From Oscillospiraceae bacterium (lineage in GTDB: Bacteria > Bacillota > Clostridia > Oscillospirales > Oscillospiraceae), in assembly GCA_020025295.1 (NCBI GenBank), contig JAHHSJ010000002.1, positions 46,190-110,189 of the forward strand: a DNA stretch of 64,000 nucleotides, in the 5' to 3' direction. Positions 44,724 to 52,675 of this stretch are shown here, one piece after another. Position numbers and translations under genes: made by a program. The notes under the pieces are model-generated. The model made no database searches. It was not told the DNA's origin and was given only the letters and a program-made list of their open reading frames with translations. Position 1 is the stretch's first letter. Each line of letters starts with the position of its first letter.

Positions 44724-44783
44724 ATTATAGCAGAGTTATTTATAAATTCAACGAAAACCAAACAACTTATTTGACGACCAAAC
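44724..44783. promoter_or_regulatory. divergent promoters and ACCAAAC repeats between regulator and ssnA
   Basis: The regulator promoter on minus is TTGAAT (44746-44751), 16 bases, TATAAT (44724-44729). ssnA probably uses TTGACG at 44771-44776. ACCAAAC occurs at 44757-44763 and 44777-44783, exactly 20 bases apart, flanking the ssnA -35 element. Their placement fits a shared operator. Confidence 0.5.
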
Positions 44784-44843
44784 ATTTTTATATTTTATTT
44801 AATCAAATCGGAGGACACCAATACAAGTAAGGAGGAAATGATT

Positions 44844-46187
44844 ATGTTGCTCGTAGGAAACGGCCGTCTGTTCACCCGAGATCCCCTCAATCCCTATCTA
44901 GAGGACGGTGCGGTTATCATTGACGGCGAAGTCATTCAGGAAGTAGGTACGCTGTCTGCGCTCAAGGCAAAGTATCCCACAGCGGAGTTTGTGGACGCCC
45001 ATGGCGGCATTATCATGCCCGGGCTCATCAACGCCCACACCCACATCTACTCTGGGCTGGCCAGAGGCCTTTCCATTGCCGGGAACAATCCCACCAACTT
45101 CCTGGAGGTGCTGGAAGGCACCTGGTGGAACATTGACCGCCACCTGACTATGGACGGCACCCGAGCCTGCGCCTACGCCACGGTGCTGGACTCCATCCGG
45201 AACGGCGTCACCACCATTGTGGACCACCACGCCAGCTTCTGCGAGATTCCCGGCACTCTGTTCGCCATTAAGGATGTATGCAAAGAAGTGGGCATCCGAG
45301 CCAACCTCTGTTATGAGGTGTCCGAACGGGACGGCATGGAGAAGTGCCGTCAGGCCATTCAGGAAAATGTCGATTTCTCCCGCTGGGCTGCCGCAGAACA
45401 GGATGACATGATTTCTGCCATGTTCGGCGGTCACGCCCTGTTCACCATCAGTGACAAGACCTTTGAGCAAATGGTGGATGCCAACAACGGGCTCACCGGC
45501 TTCCACATTCATGTGTCCGAGGGACTCAACGATGTGTATGACGCTCTGAATCAGCACCACTGCCTGCCCATTGAGCGTCTGGACCGCATCGGCGGTATTC
45601 TGGGTGAGAAAACCATGCTGGGCCACTGCATCCACCTCACCGACAAGGAGCTGGACACCATCAAGGCCACCGGCACCATGGTGGTCAACAACCCCGAGTC
45701 CAACATGGCCAACGCCGTGGGCTGCTCCCCTGTGCTGAAGATGTTTGAGAAGGGCATCCATGTCTGCATGGGCACCGACGCCTACACCCACGATATGTTG
45801 GAAAGCCTGAAGGCTTTCCTCACCATCCAGCGCCACAACACCGCCCTGCCCAATGTGGGCTGGTGCGAGGGCACCACCATGCTGTTCCAGAACAATGCCA
45901 AGATGATGGCTAAGTATTGCAAAAAGCCTCTGGGCGTGCTCAAGCCCGGCGCCGCCGCCGATGTGATCGTGATGGACTACAAGCCCTTCACTCCTATCTC
46001 GGAGGAGAACATCGACGGCCACATCCTCTTCGGCATGATGGGCAAAAACTGCCGCACCACTATTATAAATGGTAAGGTAGTCTATCAGGACCGCCAGTTC
46101 GTCCACATCGACGAGGACGCCATCAACGCCTGGACCATGGAGCAGAGCAAGAAGCTCTGGGGCCAGCTGAATCACCGGGAGTACTGA
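44844..46187 (+). CDS. ssnA: SsnA-type aminohydrolase
   Basis: SsnA is an amidohydrolase of the purine-catabolism locus related to guanine deaminase and chlorohydrolases. I use the second ATG of the ATGATTATG pair, eight bases after GGAGG, giving 447 residues. Metal-site motifs are LINAHTHIYSGLARG, GFHIHVSEGLND, LGHCIHLTDKEL and MGTDAYTHDML. The neighbourhood (dpaL, ygeY, ygeW, hydantoinase, ygfK) matches the anaerobic urate/purine cluster, in which SsnA is a required gene. Its exact substrate is not settled by sequence. It is followed by its own terminator. Confidence 0.92.
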   Translation: MLLVGNGRLFTRDPLNPYLEDGAVIIDGEVIQEVGTLSALKAKYPTAEFVDAHGGIIMPGLINAHTHIYSGLARGLSIAGNNPTNFLEVLEGTWWNIDRHLTMDGTRACAYATVLDSIRNGVTTIVDHHASFCEIPGTLFAIKDVCKEVGIRANLCYEVSERDGMEKCRQAIQENVDFSRWAAAEQDDMISAMFGGHALFTISDKTFEQMVDANNGLTGFHIHVSEGLNDVYDALNQHHCLPIERLDRIGGILGEKTMLGHCIHLTDKELDTIKATGTMVVNNPESNMANAVGCSPVLKMFEKGIHVCMGTDAYTHDMLESLKAFLTIQRHNTALPNVGWCEGTTMLFQNNAKMMAKYCKKPLGVLKPGAAADVIVMDYKPFTPISEENIDGHILFGMMGKNCRTTIINGKVVYQDRQFVHIDEDAINAWTMEQSKKLWGQLNHREY

Positions 46188-46218
46188 TTTCCCGACTATT
46201 TCCTCCACACCACCCTCT

Positions 46219-46254
46219 GCGGGGCGGCAGCTTCGGTTGCCGTCCCGCTTTTCT
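46219..46254 (+). terminator. terminator of ssnA
   Basis: GCGGGGCGGCA (46219-46229) pairs with TGCCGTCCCGC (46238-46248) with one G-U, followed by TTTTCTT. Confidence 0.88.
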
Positions 46255-46258
46255 TATG

Positions 46259-46275
46259 CCAAACTTTTTGTTTGG
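46259..46275. promoter_or_regulatory. inverted repeat CCAAAC-N5-GTTTGG
   Basis: A perfect 6-5-6 palindrome lies just past the ssnA terminator and about 200 bases upstream of the dpaL promoter. A close relative occurs at 46511-46529, at the dpaL transcription start. The AT-rich 200 bases between (46276-46473) hold nothing else I can identify. Confidence 0.45.
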
Positions 46276-46473
46276 TCTCTTCCGTCATAATTCACATTTC
46301 AGAACTTATCCTTCTTATTTTCCCTTCCTTTTTGTTTGTTTGACTGAATTTATTTCTTTTGCAGTTCGATTCTGCCGTTTTTACTTTCTCATTTTCTGCA
46401 ATAAATCTCAGTATTTCGCCCATAGTCCTCCGTTTTTCCACGAATTTTTTACCAAGATTGACGAGAAATTCCC

Positions 46474-46501
46474 TTGACAATTACCTTGTGCGTGTTATTA
46501 T
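46474..46501 (+). promoter_or_regulatory. promoter of the dpaL-ridA genes
   Basis: TTGACA (46474-46479) and TATTAT (46496-46501) are 16 bases apart; both elements match the consensus closely. Confidence 0.75.
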
Positions 46502-46510
46502 TATGGCAGA

Positions 46511-46529
46511 ACCAAACAAAAAGTTTTGT
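46511..46529 (+). promoter_or_regulatory. operator candidate at the dpaL transcription start
   Basis: ACCAAAC-AAAAA-GTTTTGT is an inverted repeat with one mismatch. It begins about ten bases after the -10 element, where a bound repressor would block initiation. It shares the CCAAAC-N5-GTTT form with 46259-46275. Confidence 0.5.
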
Positions 46530-46568
46530 ATAAATATTTTTTTATAGCAAGCACAGGAGGTCAGGATA

Positions 46569-47783
46569 ATGGAGCCTAAAATCAAATGGAAATGGAATAC
46601 CATGCCTAAGAGCGCCGATCAGGAGCTGGGTATCATGTCTCTGGAAAATGTGGCGAAGGCCCGTTCCTTCCACCAGAGCTTCCCTCAGTATGCGGTCACC
46701 CCTCTGGCAAAGCTGGATCACATGGCGGAGTACCTAGGACTGGGTGCCCTGTGCGTCAAGGACGAGAGCTACCGCTTCGGTCTGAACGCCTTTAAGGTGC
46801 TGGGCGGCTCCTTCGCCATGGCCAAGTACATCGCCGGTCAGCTGGGCCGGGATGTGTCTGAAATGACCTACGATTATCTGACCAGCGACGCTCTGAAGAA
46901 GGACTTTGGTCAGGCCACCTTCTTCACCGCCACCGACGGCAACCACGGCCGCGGCGTGGCATGGGCTGCCAACAAGCTGGGCCAGAAGGCTGTGGTACAT
47001 ATGCCCAAGGGCAGCACCAAGACCCGCTTCGACAATATCGCCAAAGAGAATGCCACGGTCACCATCGAGGAAGTCAACTACGATGAGTGCGTCCGCATGG
47101 CTGCCGCCGAGGCAGAAAAGACCGAGCACGGCGTCATCATTCAGGACACTGCCTGGGAAGGCTACACCGAGATCCCCAGCTGGATCATGCAGGGCTATGG
47201 CACCATGGGTTCCGAGGCTCTGGAACAGCTGGAGGGCTACGGCGTAGAACGCCCCGATGTAGTGATCCTCCAGGCCGGTGTGGGCTGCATGGCCGGCGCC
47301 ATCTGCGCTTACATTGTGAACAAGTTCAAGGACAATCCCCCAAAAATCGTCATTGCCGAGGCCGCCATTGCCGCCTGCCTCTACGAGGGTGCTGTGGCCA
47401 ACGACGGCGATTACCGCATTGTGGGCGGCGATCTTCAGACCATCATGGCCGGACTGGCCTGCGGCGAGCCCAACATCGTCTGCTGGGATATCCTCCGCAA
47501 CCATGTGTCCGCCTTCGTTTCCTGCCCCGACTGGGTGGCTGCCCGCGGCATGCGCATGCTGGCCGCTCCTATCAAGGGCGATCCCGCAGTCTGTTCCGGT
47601 GAGTCCGGTGCCGTCGGCATGGGCCTCATCGCCACCATTATGACCGACCCCGAGTACAAGGAGCTGAAAGACGCTCTGGAGTTGAACGAGAACAGCAAGG
47701 TTCTGATGTTCTCCACCGAGGGCGACACCGATCCCCAGCGCTACAAGGACATCGTCTGGGGCGGCGACTACGCAGCTAAGTAA
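46569..47783 (+). CDS. dpaL: 2,3-diaminopropionate ammonia-lyase
   Basis: DpaL (YgeX) is a PLP enzyme that converts 2,3-diaminopropionate to pyruvate and two ammonia. The 404 residues show ESYRFGLNAFKVLGGSFA with the PLP lysine, FFTATDGNHGRGVAWAA and QAGVGCMAGAICAY, and the glycine-rich CSGESGAVGMGL loop. Length is standard. AGGAGG precedes the ATG. In gut purine degraders this gene is part of the urate locus, where it would supply pyruvate for acetate or lactate formation. Confidence 0.96.
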   Translation: MEPKIKWKWNTMPKSADQELGIMSLENVAKARSFHQSFPQYAVTPLAKLDHMAEYLGLGALCVKDESYRFGLNAFKVLGGSFAMAKYIAGQLGRDVSEMTYDYLTSDALKKDFGQATFFTATDGNHGRGVAWAANKLGQKAVVHMPKGSTKTRFDNIAKENATVTIEEVNYDECVRMAAAEAEKTEHGVIIQDTAWEGYTEIPSWIMQGYGTMGSEALEQLEGYGVERPDVVILQAGVGCMAGAICAYIVNKFKDNPPKIVIAEAAIAACLYEGAVANDGDYRIVGGDLQTIMAGLACGEPNIVCWDILRNHVSAFVSCPDWVAARGMRMLAAPIKGDPAVCSGESGAVGMGLIATIMTDPEYKELKDALELNENSKVLMFSTEGDTDPQRYKDIVWGGDYAAK

Positions 47784-47836
47784 GTTTCTATCTTACCTTA
47801 ATATAATATTGGTTTCTTTTGAGGAGGAATTTCCGT

Positions 47837-49246
47837 ATGAATAAAAATCTGGATTATGAAAAGATCAAAGCCGTAGCCAACGGCTACAAGAACGATATGG
47901 CCGCTTTCCTGCGCGCTATGATCTCTCATCCCAGCGAGAGCTGCGAAGAGGGCGATGTGGTTGCCTGCATCAAGGCTGAGATGGAAAAACTGGGCTACGA
48001 CGAAGTGGAAGTCGACGGTCTGGGCAATGTGATCGGCTGGATGGGCACCGGCGACAAAATCATCGCCATCGACTCCCACATTGATACCGTGGGCATCGGC
48101 AACATTGACAACTGGACCCATGACCCTTATCAGGGCTACGAGGACGAGGAAGTCATCTACGGCCGCGGTGGCTCCGATCAGGAGGGCGGCATGGCTTCCG
48201 CTACCTACGGTGCCAAGATCATGAAGGAGCTGGGCCTCATTCCTGAAGGCTACAAGATCATGGTCATCGGTTCCGTTCAGGAAGAGGACTGCGACGGTAT
48301 GTGCTGGCAGTATGTGGTCAACAAATATCTCCCCAAGAAGGGCATCAAGAAGGAGCAGATCGAGTTCGTGATCTCTACCGAGCCCACCGACGGCGGCATC
48401 TACCGCGGTCACCGCGGCCGTATGGAGATTCGTGTTGATGTGAAGGGCACCTCCTGCCACGGCTCCGCTCCCGAGCGTGGCGATAACGCTATCTACAAGA
48501 TGGCCGACATCCTGCAGGATGTGCGTGCTCTGAACGAGAACGATGCCGAAGACGGCACCGAAATCAAGGGTCTGGTCAAAATGCTGGATCCCAAGTACAA
48601 CCCCGAACACTACGAGGACGCCCGTTTCCTGGGCCGTGGCACCTGCACTACCAGCCAGATCTACTTCACTTCTCCCTCTCGCTGCGCCGTGGCTGACTCC
48701 TGCTCCATCTCTGTGGATCGCCGCATGACCGCCGGTGAGACTTGGGATTCCTGCCTGCAGGAAATTCGTGATCTGCCCAGCGTCAAGAAGTACGGCGACG
48801 ATGTGAAGGTCTCCATGTATATGTACAACCGTCCCTCCTGGACCGGCGAGGTCTATGAGACCGAGTGCTACTTCCCCACTTGGATCAACAAGAAGGAATC
48901 CGCTCATGTGAAGGCTCTGTATGAAGCTCACAAGGCTCTGTTCGGCGAAGAGCGCATCTGCCCCAACTCCGAGATCGCCCGTGAGAAGCGTGAAGGCCGT
49001 CCTCTGGTGGACAAGTGGACCTTCTCTACCAACGGCGTTGCCATCCAAGGCCGCTACGGCATCCCCTGCGTCGGCTTCGGCCCCGGTGCCGAGTCTCAGG
49101 CTCACGCTCCCAACGAGATCACTTGGAAGCAGGATTTGGTGACCTGTGCCGCTTTGTATGTGGCTGCCTGCAATCTCTATGACGAGTCTGAGAAGGTGGA
49201 TGTCTACGAGTTCCGCGCCGGCAAGACTGACAATGACATTCTGTAA
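47837..49246 (+). CDS. ygeY: YgeY-family M20 metallohydrolase
   Basis: YgeY belongs to the M20 deacetylase/carboxypeptidase superfamily and is annotated elsewhere as a selenium-linked hydrolase. From the ATG nine bases after GAGGAGG it has 469 residues. Di-metal motifs are IAIDSHIDTVGIG, YGRGGSDQEGGMAS (bridging Asp), SVQEEDCDG (catalytic Glu pair) and STEPTDGGIYRGHRGRMEI. A role cleaving an N-carbamoyl or ureido intermediate of purine breakdown is inferred from the cluster. Codons favour GCT, CGT and TCT, as in highly expressed genes. Confidence 0.94.
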   Translation: MNKNLDYEKIKAVANGYKNDMAAFLRAMISHPSESCEEGDVVACIKAEMEKLGYDEVEVDGLGNVIGWMGTGDKIIAIDSHIDTVGIGNIDNWTHDPYQGYEDEEVIYGRGGSDQEGGMASATYGAKIMKELGLIPEGYKIMVIGSVQEEDCDGMCWQYVVNKYLPKKGIKKEQIEFVISTEPTDGGIYRGHRGRMEIRVDVKGTSCHGSAPERGDNAIYKMADILQDVRALNENDAEDGTEIKGLVKMLDPKYNPEHYEDARFLGRGTCTTSQIYFTSPSRCAVADSCSISVDRRMTAGETWDSCLQEIRDLPSVKKYGDDVKVSMYMYNRPSWTGEVYETECYFPTWINKKESAHVKALYEAHKALFGEERICPNSEIAREKREGRPLVDKWTFSTNGVAIQGRYGIPCVGFGPGAESQAHAPNEITWKQDLVTCAALYVAACNLYDESEKVDVYEFRAGKTDNDIL

Positions 49247-49295
49247 TGGCTGCTAAATGCAACCTCAATTTTAAAAAATAAAGGAGATCGTATTT

Positions 49296-50495
49296 ATGGA
49301 TAAGACTCTGCAGATGTATATCGACAAGCTGAATTCCCTGAACTTCAAGGAAATGTACAACAATGACTTCTTTCTGACCTGGGAGAAGACCGACGACGAG
49401 CTCGAGACCGTCTTCACCGTAGCGGACGCTCTGCGCTATATGCGTGAGAACAACATCTCCACCAAGGTGTTCGAGTCCGGTCTGGGTATCTCTCTGTTCC
49501 GTGATAACTCCACCCGTACCCGCTTCTCCTTTGCTTCCGCCTGCAACCTGCTGGGTCTGGAAGTGCAGGATCTGGACGAAGGCAAGAGCCAAGTCGCTCA
49601 CGGCGAGACCGTCCGTGAGACTGCCAATATGGTCTCCTTCATGGCTGATGTCATTGGCATCCGCGACGATATGTACATCGGCAAGGGCAACGCCTATATG
49701 CACGAATTCATGGACGCTGTGACTCAGGGCAACAAAGACGGCATTCTGGAGCAGAAGCCCACTCTGGTCAACCTGCAGTGCGACATTGACCATCCCACTC
49801 AGGCTATGGCCGATATGCTGCACATCATCCACGAATTTGGCGGTGTTGAGAACCTGAAGGGCAAGAAGATCGCCATGACTTGGGCTTACTCCCCCTCCTA
49901 CGGCAAGCCCCTGTCTGTGCCTCAGGGCATCATCGGTCTGATGACCCGCTTTGGCATGGATGTGGTTCTGGCTCACCCCGAGGGATACGAAGTCATGCCC
50001 GAGGTCGAGGAAGTCGCTCGTCGCAACGCTGAGGCTTCCGGCGGCAGCTTCACTAAGGTTAACTCCATGGCTGAGGCCTTCAAGGACGCTGACATTGTCT
50101 ATCCCAAGTCCTGGGCTCCCTTCGCCGCTATGGAGAAACGCACCAACCTGTACGCCGAGGGCGACACCGCCGGCATCCACGAGCTGGAGCAGACCCTGCT
50201 GGCTCAGAACGCCGAGCACAAGGATTGGTGCTGCACGGAAGAACTGATGTCTACCACCAAGGACGGCAAGGCTCTGTATATGCACTGCCTGCCCGCTGAC
50301 ATCAACGATGTTTCCTGCGTCGACGGTGAGGTCGAGGCTTCCGTCTTTGATCGTTATCGCGATCCCCTGTACAAGGAAGCTTCCTTCAAGCCCTACATCA
50401 TTGCCGCTATGATCTTCCTGGCCAAGTGCAAGGATCCTCAGGCTACTCTGAAGGCTCTGGAAGAGCGTGGCATGGCCCGTTGGTTTCAGGCATAA
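49296..50495 (+). CDS. ygeW: knotted carbamoyltransferase YgeW
   Basis: YgeW is a carbamoyltransferase-fold enzyme of the purine locus. The 399 residues show the carbamoyl-phosphate motif STRTRFSFA, the HPTQAMADMLHI loop and HCLPADINDV. A long central insertion is typical of YgeW compared with ornithine carbamoyltransferase (about 310-330 residues). The reaction probably yields carbamoyl phosphate from a ureido compound, a route to ATP through carbamate kinase; no carbamate kinase gene is visible in the window. AAGGAGAT precedes the ATG. Confidence 0.95.
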   Translation: MDKTLQMYIDKLNSLNFKEMYNNDFFLTWEKTDDELETVFTVADALRYMRENNISTKVFESGLGISLFRDNSTRTRFSFASACNLLGLEVQDLDEGKSQVAHGETVRETANMVSFMADVIGIRDDMYIGKGNAYMHEFMDAVTQGNKDGILEQKPTLVNLQCDIDHPTQAMADMLHIIHEFGGVENLKGKKIAMTWAYSPSYGKPLSVPQGIIGLMTRFGMDVVLAHPEGYEVMPEVEEVARRNAEASGGSFTKVNSMAEAFKDADIVYPKSWAPFAAMEKRTNLYAEGDTAGIHELEQTLLAQNAEHKDWCCTEELMSTTKDGKALYMHCLPADINDVSCVDGEVEASVFDRYRDPLYKEASFKPYIIAAMIFLAKCKDPQATLKALEERGMARWFQA

Positions 50496-50684
50496 CTGCT
50501 GCAACCGCTGATTTTACAAACCTTTCTCATTCCTTTCTATGGCCCGTACAACGCCCGGCATTTTACGAGGCATTGTGCGGGCCTCTGCCATTGTTCTTGA
50601 ATCCCTCAGCCAAAAGGGATATGATGAATTCCAACCAGACACCTTCCCTTTCGGCAGCCAATGTGGGCAAAGGAGTTGCATAAC

Positions 50685-52040
50685 ATGAACATCTTAAAAA
50701 ACGGCACTTTAGTCACTCCTCAGGGCATGATTCGGGCCGATTTGGCCATGAAGCAAGATAAAATCGTCAAAATCGAAGCAGACATTCCTGCACAGAAGAG
50801 CGACCGGGTGTGGGACATCACCGGATGTGTGGTATTCCCCGGATTTATCGACGGTCACACCCATCTGGACCTGAATAACGGCGTCATGGACACTGCGGAC
50901 AACTTCAAAACCGGTACGCTTGGTGCTGTCTGCGGCGGAACAACTACGGTCATCGACTTTGCCACACAGGACAAGGGTGACACTCTGCTCCACGCTCTGG
51001 ATCATTGGAAGAAGCTAGCCGAAGGCTCCAGCTGCAACTATGCCTTCCATATGGCAATCACCGACTGGAATGAGCGTACCAAGGCTGAACTGCCGGTGAT
51101 GCAAAAAGAAGGTGTCACTTCCTTCAAGGCCTATTTTGCCTATGATTCCCTGATGGTCTCCGACTATCAGCTGTTGGAGATTCTGGAATCTCTGAAATCC
51201 ATTGACGGCATCATCGGCGTCCACTGTGAAAATGGCCCCATCATCAACGAGCTGCAGAAGCGGGAACTGGCCCGGGGCAACACCGGCCCGGAGGCTCATC
51301 CCGTTTCCCGCCCGGCCGAGGTGGAGGCAGAAGCCATCAGCCGCCTGTGCTGGCTGGGTAAACTGGCCGACGCTCCGGTGCATGTGGTGCATCTGTCCAG
51401 CAAGCTGGGTCTGGAGGTTATTCGCGCCGCCAGAAAGCGGGGACAGATGGTCTACGCCGAAACCTGCCCCCAGTATCTGCTCTTTGATGACGGCGTGTAC
51501 AGCCAGCCTGACTTTGAAGGTGCTAAATTCGTCCTCAGCCCGCCCCTGCGCAAGATGGAGGATGTGATGGCTCTGCGCCACGCAGTCATTGACGGTGAAA
51601 TTGACACCGTTTCCACCGACCATTGCAGCTTCAACTTTGAAACCCAGAAAAAGGTTGGTCTGCACGACTTTACCAAGATCCCCAACGGCGGCCCCGGCGT
51701 GGAACACCGGCCCACGGTAATGCTCACCAGCTTTCAGGATTCCCTGTCCTACCCTGAGTTTGCCAAGTTGATGAGCGAAAATCAGGCAAAGCTGTTCCAC
51801 TTGTTCCCCCGCAAGGGTGCTTTGAAGGTGGGGTCTGACGCAGACATTGCCGTCTGGGATCCCAATTGCACGTGGACCATCTCCGCTGCCAACCAGCACC
51901 AAAATGTAGACTACACCCCCTACGAGGGCTTTCAGGCCTCCGGTCGGATGAAGTATGTCTTTGTTAACGGCGTTCTCGCCAGCCAAGACGGTGAACCCAC
52001 AGGTGAAGTTGTGGGCCGGTTTGAGCCCACCAGAACCTGA
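50685..52040 (+). CDS. hyuA: hydantoinase / dihydropyrimidinase family (YgeZ/HyuA type)
   Basis: D-hydantoinases open hydantoin or dihydropyrimidine rings. From MNILKNGTLVTPQG (AAAGGAG nine bases upstream) there are 451 residues. Motifs are GFIDGHTHLDLN, the carbamylated-lysine region VTSFKAYFAYDSL, GVHCENGPI, VHLSSKLGLEVI and STDHCSF, so the two-metal site is intact. It is the fifth plus-strand gene of the urate-type cluster and would open the imidazole-derived ring. The 189-base gap upstream has no clear terminator. Confidence 0.93.
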   Translation: MNILKNGTLVTPQGMIRADLAMKQDKIVKIEADIPAQKSDRVWDITGCVVFPGFIDGHTHLDLNNGVMDTADNFKTGTLGAVCGGTTTVIDFATQDKGDTLLHALDHWKKLAEGSSCNYAFHMAITDWNERTKAELPVMQKEGVTSFKAYFAYDSLMVSDYQLLEILESLKSIDGIIGVHCENGPIINELQKRELARGNTGPEAHPVSRPAEVEAEAISRLCWLGKLADAPVHVVHLSSKLGLEVIRAARKRGQMVYAETCPQYLLFDDGVYSQPDFEGAKFVLSPPLRKMEDVMALRHAVIDGEIDTVSTDHCSFNFETQKKVGLHDFTKIPNGGPGVEHRPTVMLTSFQDSLSYPEFAKLMSENQAKLFHLFPRKGALKVGSDADIAVWDPNCTWTISAANQHQNVDYTPYEGFQASGRMKYVFVNGVLASQDGEPTGEVVGRFEPTRT

Positions 52041-52076
52041 TTTGATTGATATAAGTAAGAAAAGGAGTTTTGAAGT

Positions 52077-52457
52077 ATGAGCAACACTGCCATTCACACC
52101 GACTGCGCTCCCGCAGCCATCGGTCCTTATTCTCAGGCCATTCAGGCCGGCAACACCATCTATGTTTCCGGTCAGCTGCCTATTGATCCTGCTACCGGTG
52201 AATTTGCCGGCAGCGATATCGCTTCTCAGACCCGTCAGAGCCTGACCAACCTGAAGCACATTCTCAAGGCCGCCGGCACCGATCTGTCCAGCGTGGTCAA
52301 GACCACCGTTTTGCTGGCCGACATCAAGGATTTCGGCGCCATGAACGAGGTCTATGCTGAATTCTTCTCCGCTCCCTTCCCTGCCCGTGCCGCTTTTCAG
52401 GTGGCCTGCCTGCCCAAGAACGCACTGGTTGAGATCGAGTGTGTCGCTGTGAAGTAA
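52077..52457 (+). CDS. ridA: RidA family reactive enamine/imine deaminase
   Basis: RidA proteins hydrolyse enamine or imine intermediates released by PLP ammonia-lyases. The 126 residues show AIGPYSQAIQAGNTIYVSGQ, SLTNLKHILKAAGTDLSSVVK and the arginine motif FPARAAFQVACLPKNALVEIECVAV (residues about 100-124). Co-expression with DpaL makes functional sense because diaminopropionate lysis passes through aminoacrylate. AAAGGAG lies upstream. Confidence 0.95.
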   Translation: MSNTAIHTDCAPAAIGPYSQAIQAGNTIYVSGQLPIDPATGEFAGSDIASQTRQSLTNLKHILKAAGTDLSSVVKTTVLLADIKDFGAMNEVYAEFFSAPFPARAAFQVACLPKNALVEIECVAVK

Positions 52458-52526
52458 TTCCCAGCATCCCACATATATCACTTTTCCCATGTGTGGCGAA
52501 CCAATGATACAAACTTGACACACAAA

Positions 52527-52578
52527 AACGGGCGCCTGCATTGACGTTTGCTCTGCAGGTGCCCGTTTTGCGTTTTTC
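52527..52578 (+). terminator. terminator of the dpaL-ridA operon
   Basis: AACGGGCGCCTGCA (52527-52540) pairs with TGCAGGTGCCCGTT (52554-52567), followed by TTGCGTTTTTC. Confidence 0.88.
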
Positions 52579-52613
52579 TTGGTCTTTTTCCTATCCGGAA
52601 ATAGTAGAGAGTG

Positions 52614-52647
52614 CCCCTCCTGCGAAGAACCGCAGGAGGGGCTTTTT
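52614..52647 (+). terminator. second hairpin between ridA and the ygfK-like gene
   Basis: CCCCTCCTGCG (52614-52624) pairs with CGCAGGAGGGG (52631-52641) and TTTTT follows on plus. It may also mark the 3' end of the convergent minus-strand gene. Confidence 0.8.
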
Positions 52648-52675
52648 GAGGTCAATTTATGATTATGGTACTTTG

